Assembly: GCA_023897205.1 (NCBI GenBank)
Contig: JAHWDD010000004.1
Location: forward strand, 1,488,001 to 1,552,000
Source of the DNA: Exophiala sp. HKRS030
Taxonomy: Eukaryota > Ascomycota > Eurotiomycetes > Chaetothyriales > Herpotrichiellaceae
Length of the DNA: 64,000 bases
Reading direction: 5' to 3'
Position numbers and translations under genes: made by a program. Positions 56,021 to 64,000 of this stretch are shown here, one piece after another. Position 1 is the first letter of the stretch, and the number at the start of each line of letters is the position of its first letter. The notes under the pieces are model-generated. The model saw only the letters and a program-made list of their open reading frames with translations, was not told the DNA's origin and made no database searches.

Positions 56021-57954
56021 ATGTCCAGCTCAACCTACGGTGGCAAGGGCCCGATCCCTGATCTGGCAGACAGATATAGCGGTGTACCCTCACGTCTGTC
56101 ACAAGAGGCCATTGACGCCAAGTCAAGACTTTTCTCTCAAAAGACATTGCCCGATAGTGTAGCTCGGAGACGAACTGCCTTGCCACCCGGTGTGTCGAAG
56201 GAGGCTTTTGAAAAGGCAGTGGCTGAACTGCGGAGCACCATCGGCAAGGACAATGTCGAGCTCAACGACAAGCCGCTCGTGGATGGATGGTACATGGAAC
56301 ATCCGTAAGTCGTGGTTCTTTCCTGGTCTTGTAACACAACGTTCGATCTGACATTCGCCATCAGCAACACGCACGATGCTTATCACGTCGTCGAACAAGA
56401 AGAGCTCATCGCCAGTGCCGTGGTGTATCCTTCTGGCACCGAGGAAGTGCAAAAGGTTGTCCGTTGGGCAAACCAACACAAGATCCCCATCTATCCAATC
56501 TCCATGGGTCGCAATATCGGCTATGGCGGTGCCGGTCCACGTATCCCGGGCGCCGTCGTCATCGACCTGGGCCGGCGTATGAACAAGATCCTCAATATCG
56601 ATGCGGACAACGCTTCATGTATCGTCGAGCCTGGCGTGTCATACTTTGCTCTCTACGAAGAGATCCAACGACGGAAATTACCTCTCTGGATTGATTGTCC
56701 AGATCTAGGTGGTGGTAGTGTTCTCGGTAACGCCATCGACCGCGGCGTCGGGTGAGATATCCTGTAATGTCGGTTCGAGTAAATTTTTACTGACACCTTA
56801 TCAGGTACACGCCCTACGGTGATCATTTCGCCAACCACTGCGGCATGGAACTCGTTTTGCCGACGGGTGAACTCTTACGTACCGGCATGGGAGCCATGCC
56901 TGGCAAAGACGGTGCCGACAACCCGACGTGGCAATCTTTCCAGGCGGCGTACGGTCCATACATCGACGGCATCTTCTCCCAGTCCAACTACGGCATCGTC
57001 ACCAAGATGGGCTTTTGGTTGATGCCCGAGACCGGCCACCAAAGCTACATGATCACCTTCCCGCGCGAAGAGGACTTTGCACAGATTGTCGAGATCATTC
57101 GACCGCTCGCCCAGAAACGCATTCTCGGCAACATCCCTCAACTTCGGCACGTCATCCAAGAACTCGCCGTGACCGGTAAGCCCCGTTCGCACTGGTACAC
57201 CGGTCCCGGCCAGATGCCACGCGAGGTGATCCGGGAGAAGGCCTCCAAGCTGCCCTGCGGCGACGTCTCTTGGGTCTTTTACGGCACCCAGTACGGCGAC
57301 GAAGCGTCGATCGCGTCGCAGCTCAAACTCATCAAGTCCGAATTCGGCCGCATCGAGGGGGCCAAATTCTTGTTCCCCTCCGACGTCCCCGCCGACCACT
57401 ACCTCCACTCCCGGGTGGCCGTGTGCAGTGGTGTCCCGGTGCTGAAAGAACTCGACTGGTTGAACTGGCAACCCAACGCGGCCCATTTGTTCTTCAGTCC
57501 CATCTCCCCCACCAAAGGTCAGGACGCCAGTTTGATCCACAAGAGCATCTGTCGACTTCACGCGAAGTACGGGTTCGACGTTTTCCCCACCATGTGCGTA
57601 GCAGGCCGCGAGATGCACTACATCTCCAACATCGTCTATGACCGAGCGGACCCTGACGCAAAACAACGGGCCACGAACCTCATGCGTGAGATGATCCGTG
57701 AGGCGGCCCAGGAAGGCTTTGGGGAATACAGGACGCATTTGTTGTTTGCCGATCAAGTGGCGGAAACCTACAGTTGGGGTGGAGGGGCCCTGAGAAAATT
57801 CAATGAAAAGATCAAGGATTCTTTGGATCCGAACTCCATCCTCGCACCCGGTAGGAACGGAATCTGGGGCCAGAGGTACAGAGGCAAAGGTTGGGAGATT
57901 TTGGACGGCGACAGGAGAGATATCCTAAAGGAGGGTGTCAAACCAAGGTTGTGA
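56021..57954 (+). CDS. FAD-linked oxidase of the vanillyl-alcohol oxidase / 4-cresol dehydrogenase type
   Basis: 606 residues from three exons (introns 56305-56364 and 56752-56804). ATG at 56021. The FAD-binding half has PISMGRNIGYGGAGPRIPGAVVIDL (read PISMGRNIGYGGAG then PRIPGAVVIDL) and [25 protein letters not shown]. In the cap half, H451 (NAAHLFFSP) sits at the place of the histidine that binds FAD covalently in vanillyl-alcohol oxidase, and Y532-R533 (GEYRTHL) match the phenolate-binding Tyr-Arg pair at the same offset of 29. The end (NSILAPGRNGIWGQRYR) is also VAO-like. These enzymes oxidise 4-alkylphenols and 4-hydroxybenzyl alcohols or ethers to aldehydes with O2. The exact phenol is unknown. 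No signal peptide, so it probably acts in the cytosol or peroxisome. Confidence 0.92.
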
Positions 57955-58345
57955 TAACAAATCGGAGGAATGTGGTGGAAGGGAAGAACATTTCAAGAAG
58001 AAGGGCCGAGGAGGATGACATATACAGACGATGATAGTAGTAGTAGTCGTCACAATAGTAGAAATGTACCATGGAAGTATATATAATATAACATATCTCA
58101 TACAACACTATACGGAGTAAACAGTCAGTCGGTCTACTGGTCATGAAAGAGCAGGTCAAGTTCCTTTGGGAAAATTATTCGTTGCGTAGAAAAAGGTAGC
58201 AACACTTGTGTAGTATGTAAGAATGCATGTATATGAGGAAGGACGAAGACTGAAAAAAACCGATAGACCGTTACGCGAGCTATATATATATATATATGGT
58301 ACTGTGTGACTTTGTATGAAGGAAGAAACGACAAAAACATACACA
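57955..58345. other. Intergenic region between convergent VAO-like and FAD monooxygenase genes
   Basis: About 390 AT-rich bases with a TAGTAGTAGTAG string near 58036, a perfect TACGGAGTA at 58111-58119 and a (TA)n run at 58281-58297. No gene. Confidence 0.55.
58281..58297. repeat. (TA)n microsatellite
   Basis: About eight TA units in the 3' flank of the FAD monooxygenase gene. Confidence 0.85.
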
Positions 58346-60170
58346 TCAACATAGAGGAGTGATTTTTCCAGTTCTTAATTCCTCGGCCACGATTCTTGAC
58401 ATTTCAGGCCATTGTTTTCTCGTGTCCGCTTCGGCGTCGTAATCATACAACACGGCGTTCTGTAGGAGGGGGGAAAAGATCAACCACTGTGACAACAGCA
58501 AAAGGGGAACGAGAGGTATAGACTCACCCTGATTTTGACACTATCAGGATCAATCTCTTCGCCATCTTCGACACGATCCAGAGCGTTGTGCCACCTGTCT
58601 CTGACGTCTTCACCATTCGTTTGAGCTCTTCGGACTCTTGGGAACCGAATCTTTTCATAAACTCTCGTCTATACCACACACGGAATATCAGTATCAGCAC
58701 CAGCATCATCGAATGTTCACCTTCACCCCTGTGAACGCGTGGTTTGGAAAGGTAGGTGGCAATCGTGGTGGGAACTGGTGATGGTTTACTCACCGCCAAT
58801 GGAACATTACCCTTCCCGGCGAGCAACAAACACTGGGCCAACACTGCGGCACTCTCGGTGGCTTGACTGGCTCCTTGAGCACTGGTGGGCAAGTGGGGAT
58901 GACAACAATCCCCAATCAAGGCGACTTTGTGATTCTTGCTCACCCAAGTCGGGATGGGATCACGGTAACAAATCTTCCAGTCCAGGCATGATTCGGTCTT
59001 CCGAACGATGGCTGCCACTCGGGGGTCACAATCCTCCACCAACTCACGGACGGCGTTCATGTCCCCGGGTTGGAACCACGACTCTTTGATGTCTTCGGTG
59101 TCCTTGTGGGTGATGATCCAGTTGAACTCTTCACCGTTGCGGAGAGTGTTTTGTACCAGGTGTTTGTCCTTGCCGATCCAAATGTTGACGCACTCCTTTT
59201 CCACAAACTCGGCCGTCAGGGGGTCCCCTCGGAGATGGTCCCCTTTGAAAAAGGCCCGGAAACAAGCGTACCCGGATGACTTTGGTTTGTCGTCGAATCC
59301 CAAAACCAGTTCTCGTGCTCTTGATTTTATTCCTACAAAAAGTCACCAAGGACGGAGACATGGTTAGCACAGAAAAATGACTTAATGGTAGTTATCAATC
59401 CGATGTGGAATTGACGGGAAGGGTTCTCTATAGGTCGGTGGTCGAGTGTGTGGTGGTGGAAGAGAAGGGAGGGAGAGAGAAAAAAAGTTGGAACTAACCA
59501 TCAACAGCAATCACGATATCGGCGTAATGCTTCTCTCCATTCTTCAGAGTTACTGAAGGTGCAGTATCGTCGTAATCCAACACCTATATCACACGAGATG
59601 TCAGTATACCGGCGTGGTGAGTGGCATGTACGGTCGTTAAAATCTTTGGTAGGTGCTCACCTCTGTACCCATATGTACAGGGATACCCTTTTCAGCGACG
59701 GCGTCCAAAAACCCCCTGTGGTAATCTCCTCGATGACCGATATACCCGGCCATGTCCATCAGAGGTTGCTGGGCCAGAATCTTCCCGTCGTGCCACCGTC
59801 GGATTTGCATATTGGGAGACTTGTTGCCGATCTCGATCAATCTGTCCCTCAACAAGGGAGACCATCGGTCGAGCAGTTTGAACGCGTTCTCACCCAACCC
59901 CAACGAATCTCCTAGCCTCAAGAACTCGCGCACCTTTTCAAACACGACCACTTCGAATCCTGCATTGTGCATCGCCAGGGCGGTGGCGCATCCTCCCAAA
60001 CCTGCTCCGACGATGATGACTGCAAGAAAGTGTTAGAGAAAAACCATTTCATGTTAAGCTGGTTGCCGCTCTTTTGTGAGTGAGTGTGTGTGTGTGCATG
60101 TTTCTTCGATGATACGTAACTCCCAGATTTACTCACCTTTCATTGGACTTTCTGGCGCTATTGAGCCCAT
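58346..60170 (-). CDS. FAD-dependent aromatic-ring monooxygenase (salicylate hydroxylase-like)
   Basis: 423 residues from six exons (introns 60020-60136, 59584-59660, 59333-59498, 58669-58793, 58460-58527; phases fit). Start MGSIAPESPMK at 60170. VIIVGAGLGGCATALAM is the GxGxxG FAD site, the second exon ends in HMGTE, and VIAVDGIKSRAR is the 'DG..S..R' motif made by a splice. KVALIGDCCHPHLPTSAQGA is the 'GD..H...P..G.G' motif near the flavin. The last two exons (VKIR joined to NAVLYDYDAEADTRKQWP) give the usual C-terminus of fungal salicylate-hydroxylase-type enzymes. They hydroxylate phenolic acids with NAD(P)H and O2. Convergent with the VAO-like gene and divergent from the beta-hydroxyacid dehydrogenase gene. 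The residue pair CC in GDCCHP replaces the more common GDAAHP. Confidence 0.9.
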
Positions 60171-61476
60171 GTTGACTGTCAAGACTTCTTTGTATTGTTG
60201 TGTCTTTTCAAATCTCGAAATCCACCTTTTCGTAGCGTAAGATATAGAACGTGTTGGGTTCTTGTTGTTGTTTCGTTGTTCGATCTGCAAGACCAAGTCG
60301 TGATTCTGTCTCTCTCGCGTCTATACGCCTACTTGGTGTTATCTTTAAGAGTAGCGTCTTCTCCTTTTCCCTCGCCAGTCACAAAAGCATAAATCAAAAG
60401 AAAAAGAAATATCCGAAAAATAAGGATCAAGGGAATAACCCCATTAGAGCAGGGGAGTCTAGACAACACACGGAACAGACAGTCCAGGAAGTGCTCGGAT
60501 AAGTCAGAACTCCGGATGCAGAGCAGCGTTTGTTGACAAGCCCAGCCTAGCCCAGATGCTTGGGGGGTTGGCGGCAAGGTTGAGTTTCTCGAAGTGTCTG
60601 ATGAGCCTTTGGTGAACCGAATTTGTGGAGGTTGAAAAGGATGGTCCCTCTTCCTCGAAAGATGCGGAGGCAAGCCTCGTTTCTCACTCCATTCAGGCCC
60701 CCGGGATAAACCCATCATGAAGCTGATTGGGTACTTTGATTGATTATTGCCCTTGACGCCTTGGTCGCCCTCAGAAACTGAGGACCCTCCCCCCCAAAAA
60801 ACGGTGCTGGAGTTCACCCATCCGTAGAGCCACTTGGGGGACAATTCCCGTCGTCCACGAGGACTCGCATTCCTTGGGTGCAGAGTTTACAAGTACCTTC
60901 AGCATGCACCACGTTCCCTGCGCGCGTGAGAGAGAGAAACGCAAACCTTCTTGTACGTGCACTCGATACGGAGTACCCCAGTAAAGCACACCTCCCGAAG
61001 TTTCCGAACGGTCCTCGCGAAAAGCAGCTCGTCGTTTATCGTGGGTCATGAGCCAGCAAACCCCATCAGGGCCCATGGCCCTGATCGTTGATGGGGGTAC
61101 CCCGTCCGCCTTCGGTGTAGCTTGTGCCTTTCTCCCCCTCATTTTCGCATCGAGCCAAAAAGCGTGGAGGACGGAACTTGGCGTGGAGAAAACCAGCCTG
61201 GATGGTACGTGTAATGTCCGTCAAAGGATAGGATGGGCAGCTTTGGCTGTCCCTACAAACACCGGCTCTTCTTCTTGAGCGGAATTGAGAGCGCACGTCT
61301 TTTGGGGTAGAAAAGGCCAAAGCAAGGCCAAGAACCATCAAGTACTTTTGCGAATACCCAAACACTCTTTTCAGACCAGACATACACTATTCGTTCGAGC
61401 AGAGCTGAACCTTGTACTCCGTATCTCGTCGTTGACTTGTACACTGTGAAATTACCTTGTTGAAAAGAAACAAAAA
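60171..61476. promoter_or_regulatory. 1.3-kb divergent promoter region between the FAD monooxygenase and beta-hydroxyacid dehydrogenase genes
   Basis: No gene is recognised; the frame 60329-60844 (minus) has no ATG at a sensible place and no family features. Two perfect TACGGAGTA-type 9-mers lie here, at 60967-60975 and 61414-61422, the second only 55 bases from the dehydrogenase ATG. A shared regulator binding here could co-control both genes (inference). Confidence 0.45.
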
Positions 61477-62493
61477 ATGTCTGTCAAGACTGTAGGATAT
61501 ATCGGCCTCGGCAAGGCGGGTGCCTCAATGGCATCGAACCTGCCTCGATCAGGCTTCAATTGTGTCGTGAGGGATGCAGATCCAGCGCGAGAAAAGGAAT
61601 TCGCTTCGAAATATGAGAATGTCACCATCGCCGAAGCCGGCCCAAATGCATTCAAGGATTGCGATGTCGTGATCACCATGTTGCCGCAAGGAAAAGTCGT
61701 GAGGGAAGTGGTATTGGGAGAGAATGGAATCGCCAAGGGTTTGAAAAAGGGTAAGTTTAATACCGTACAACAGACAACGACATAAAAGAATATATATTGA
61801 TATAAATACTTGTGTTTAGGATGCATTATCGTCGACACATCGTCGTCTTCACCATACGACACCCAGAGCCTCGGCAAGGACCTGGCAGATCTGGGCTTGG
61901 TTCTGGTCGACGCACCAGTCACGCAGAGACGACTCCACGACACCGATATTGGTGAGGCCACGCTCATGGTGGGATCAGACACTCAGGAGGCCTTTGACAG
62001 AGTCCTGCCCGTTCTCCAGGCCATGGCGAAATGGGTCTTCCACATGGGTAAGTTGGGTGCTGGTCACGCCATGAAGACATTGAACAATTACACCAGTGCT
62101 GGATCAATCATCGCCTTGTCGGATGCGCTGGTGGCAGGACAGAAATACGGCCTCGACCCTGTCCAGATGATTGATGTTCTCAATGTTGGAACAGGCCGGA
62201 ACTTTTCCACATCAGATAGCTATGCAACTGATGCACTGCCCAAGAAATACGCGACCGGGTACCAACTTGCTCTGCTTGTGAAGGATATTGGTATCTCCAA
62301 GGAACTATTTGAAAAGGTCAACTTCGATACCGATATGCCCGACTTGATCCTCAAGTATTTCAAGGAAGCCCAAGAGGGACTTGAGCCGACGGCCGACCAC
62401 ACTGAACTCTTGAAGAGCTGGGAGAAACGAGCCGGTTTGTCGCTCAAGGTCGGCACCCCAGATGGCTCGACAGTGACGGCGTTGAAGAAATGA
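61477..62493 (+). CDS. Beta-hydroxyacid dehydrogenase (3-hydroxyisobutyrate / tartronate-semialdehyde reductase family)
   Basis: 315 residues from two exons (intron 61751-61819). The start MSVKTVGYIGLGKAGASMAS holds the GxGxxG NAD site (GLGKAG, usually GLGxMG). The catalytic lysine motif is GAGHAMKTLNNY, the 'G.G...K..NN' signature. The substrate loop, normally DAPVSGG, reads DAPVTQRRLHDTDIGEATLM, so the glycines that hold the substrate carboxylate are missing and four or five residues differ. The rest (TLMVGSD, TSAGSIIALSDALV) fits the family. NAD-linked oxidation of a short 3-hydroxy acid is expected, but the changed loop suggests a different or larger substrate. Divergent from the FAD monooxygenase. 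Confidence 0.87.
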
Positions 62494-62831
62494 TGAGCGA
62501 TTTTGACAAGGGTGGTGGAAGGGGTATGGCTTGGCACAGGCAGCAACCGCCATTGGGGCCAATAACATCAATTGTGGTGGACATAGAGCAACAACACTTC
62601 CATAATGGCTATTACATTGTCATTCTCTTCTGGTTGATTTTCAATGTCCTCCAAGTCGGCACTATTGTAGTGGCATGAATACGAGGTCCTACCGGCCTTG
62701 GCGCAGCTGTTGCCTGACGTGAACAGGGATGTTCAGTAGTAGAAGACTGAGGCATGAAACATCTATATAAATGGTGTTAGATATGCCCTCTCAAGACAAT
62801 AACAAACAACTCTTCACGCCGGGTACTCACC
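62494..62831. other. Intergenic region, promoter of the PhnB-like gene
   Basis: About 340 bases with a TATA element (see next entry). Nothing else recognised. Confidence 0.5.
62764..62772 (+). promoter_or_regulatory. Probable TATA box (TATATAAAT) of the PhnB-like gene
   Basis: Lies 60 bases upstream of the ATG at 62832, a normal spacing for a short fungal 5' leader. Prediction by sequence only. Confidence 0.4.
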
Positions 62832-63365
62832 ATGTCTGCACTTTCCAAATCCAGCAACTTCGTCAATTGTCTCTTCTTCGAGGACCAAGCCGAAGAGGCG
62901 GCGAAGTTCTATACTTCCATCTTTCCAAATTCCTCCATCGATGAAACAACTCGCTTCCCAGAGGCAGGTACAGAGATCCATAAGCAGCCGGCCGGTTCCG
63001 TCATGTTCGTTCTATTCAGCCTCAACGGGCAACGTTTCACGGCCTTGAATTCCAAACCTGCCGAAATCCACTTTACCGAAGCAATTAGCTTCCAGGTCAT
63101 GTGCGACGATCAGGAGGAGATCGATCATTACTGGAATAAGTTGAGCGAAGGGGGCGACGAGACTGCTCAGAAATGTGGTTGGTTGAAGGACAAGTATGGT
63201 ATATCGTGGCAGGTTGTTCCCAAGGACCTCATGAAGCTCATGAGCGGAGCTCCTCCAGAGAATCGTTGGAAGGCAATGCAGGCTTTCATGAAAATGACCA
63301 AAATCATTCTTCAAGATGCCATTGACGCCGTCGAAGGTAAAGATGAGAAAGCCGCAGAGACCTGA
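62832..63365 (+). CDS. VOC-superfamily PhnB-like protein (3-demethylubiquinone-9 3-methyltransferase-like domain)
   Basis: 177 residues, single exon. The pattern NFVNCLFFEDQAEEAAKFYTSIFPNS followed by GTEIHKQPAGSVMFVLFSLNGQRFTALN is the PhnB-like half of the vicinal-oxygen-chelate fold, in which 'FxxxAEEAxxFYxSxF' opens the domain; DKYGISWQVVP is its last strand. The end (AMQAFMKMTKIILQDAIDAV) is a helix. The family holds proteins of unknown or varied roles, among them ring-cleaving dioxygenase relatives, but the usual metal-binding His/Glu set is not obvious, so the name says fold only. It lies 340 bases downstream of the beta-hydroxyacid dehydrogenase in the same direction and may belong to the same cluster. 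Confidence 0.85.
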   Translation: MSALSKSSNFVNCLFFEDQAEEAAKFYTSIFPNSSIDETTRFPEAGTEIHKQPAGSVMFVLFSLNGQRFTALNSKPAEIHFTEAISFQVMCDDQEEIDHYWNKLSEGGDETAQKCGWLKDKYGISWQVVPKDLMKLMSGAPPENRWKAMQAFMKMTKIILQDAIDAVEGKDEKAAET

Positions 63366-63453
63366 TCCTGAATGGGTGAAGCCCTGGCCAAGTTGGTGTT
63401 CTCATCAGATAGTATTAAGGATAGGTGATTTTCTGTACGCTCGACAAAATTGA

Positions 63454-64000
63454 TTACATGACGTTGCACTTCTTGGAATTCTCGTATTGTGCTCCCCATC
63501 GATCGATACCAGCTTGGATCTCGTTATCCCTTTGTTTAGCCTTGACTTCCGACTTGAAATTGGCCTTCATGAATTTGAGTAATTCTCGGTCCACGTTAGC
63601 TGCAAGCACGTTAGCAATTTGTACTCATACACATCGCAAAACCATTGGCTTACCACTTGAAGCTTCAAGGACCACTGGTTGTCTACAAAGAGGACAGTGG
63701 TCCTTTTCCTCTCTCTGCATGACGACCATACACCTTATGCAGAAAATGTGACCACACTTTAACCGGATCGGCTTGTAAGAAATGCTGAAGCATACCGGGC
63801 ACAAATAGTCGTTCAGTTGCGGGATAATATTGAGTAATTCTTGCGAAATGGTGAAACAAGTGGCTTTGGCCAGGTTTTGTGCCATGAATGGTGACTTGAT
63901 CAGCGTATCCGACACGGTTGATCGTGCGTGCAGTGCCGTGCGCTTGTCGAATTTCTTCATGATCTTGGAGAGTGCCGTTTTGTTGATCTCCTGGAATTTG
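63454..64000 (-). CDS. SPX-domain RING-finger ubiquitin ligase, C-terminal part (5' end beyond window)
   Basis: The frame is open at the window's right edge. The first residues visible (KFQEINKTALSKIMKKFDKR) are the end of an SPX domain, whose 'K..KI.KKFDK' helix binds inositol pyrophosphates. A C3HC4 RING follows: CPVC at the start, CGHIFCIRC in the middle and CPLC at the end. An intron at 63600-63653 joins GALE-like KLEASS to ANVDRELLKFMKANF, and the protein ends NSKKCNVM at TAA 63454-63456. SPX-RING proteins are E3 ligases linked to phosphate sensing; the fungal ones are little studied. About 160 of its residues are inside the window. It is probably a housekeeping flank of the cluster. Confidence 0.85.

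Noticed and set aside
56875..57756. A 293-codon minus-strand open frame
   Set aside because: It is antisense to the VAO-like exon, whose strong codon bias keeps the opposite frame open. It has no domain.
60329..60844. Minus-strand frame of 171 codons
   Set aside because: Sits in a divergent promoter, has no recognisable domain, and its composition follows the AT/CT-rich sequence.
48102..63365. Secondary-metabolite biosynthetic cluster
   Set aside because: No polyketide synthase, NRPS, terpene synthase or prenyltransferase in the window; the enzymes fit catabolism better.
1..64000. tRNA or rRNA genes, CRISPR arrays, intact transposases
   Set aside because: No tRNA-type T-loop with matching acceptor arms, no direct-repeat/spacer array and no transposase or reverse-transcriptase motifs were found by reading both strands.

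Overview
This is fungal nuclear DNA. Genes carry short GT-AG introns (44-166 nt), many with CTAAC/CTGAC-like branch sites, and they encode typical filamentous-ascomycete families: Dal5/Tna1-type MFS permeases, C2H2 and Zn2Cys6 factors with the fungal middle-homology region, a vanillyl-alcohol-oxidase-like flavoprotein and a fungal rhodopsin/PTH11-like membrane protein. Relic sequence with TGG-to-TAG changes and an AT-rich block looks like repeat-induced point mutation, which also points to Pezizomycotina. The transporter load would suit a black yeast or related Eurotiomycete, but that placement is a guess.

Layout. 0-5.4 kb: 3' end of a YccV-domain (F-box type) gene, then a full-length ABCB multidrug exporter on the minus strand. 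6.6-12.9 kb: one intact small gene inside a decayed zone, with an amidase-like remnant, an AT-rich block, a frame-broken nuclear-type gene and a displaced copy of part of the neighbouring MFS gene joined to unrelated sequence. 12.9-24 kb: four MFS transporters (nicotinate/allantoate type, multidrug/YnfM-like type, allantoate type, sugar type). 24-28.9 kb: a gene desert with simple repeats and copies of the 9-mer TACGGAGTA. 28.9-37.5 kb: a GNAT acetyltransferase, a rhodopsin-domain membrane protein and an APC amino-acid/choline permease. 38-47 kb: a C2H2 regulator, a D-galactonate-dehydratase-like enzyme, a KduD-like short-chain dehydrogenase and an MFS permease, which read together as a sugar-acid uptake and catabolic cluster. 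48-63.4 kb: a secreted metallo-beta-lactamase-fold hydrolase, a ketopantoate-reductase-like enzyme, a regulator with two C2H2 fingers plus Zn2Cys6, a vanillyl-alcohol-oxidase-like enzyme, an FAD monooxygenase, a beta-hydroxyacid dehydrogenase and a PhnB-like protein, suggesting aromatic-compound catabolism. The window ends in an SPX-RING ubiquitin ligase gene.

Gene models were rebuilt by joining reading frames across GT-AG introns. For most of the multi-exon genes, exon lengths and phases were checked to sum to a whole number of codons. No polyketide synthase, NRPS, virus, tRNA, rRNA or CRISPR was recognised. Family names come from motif recognition, not from database searches.
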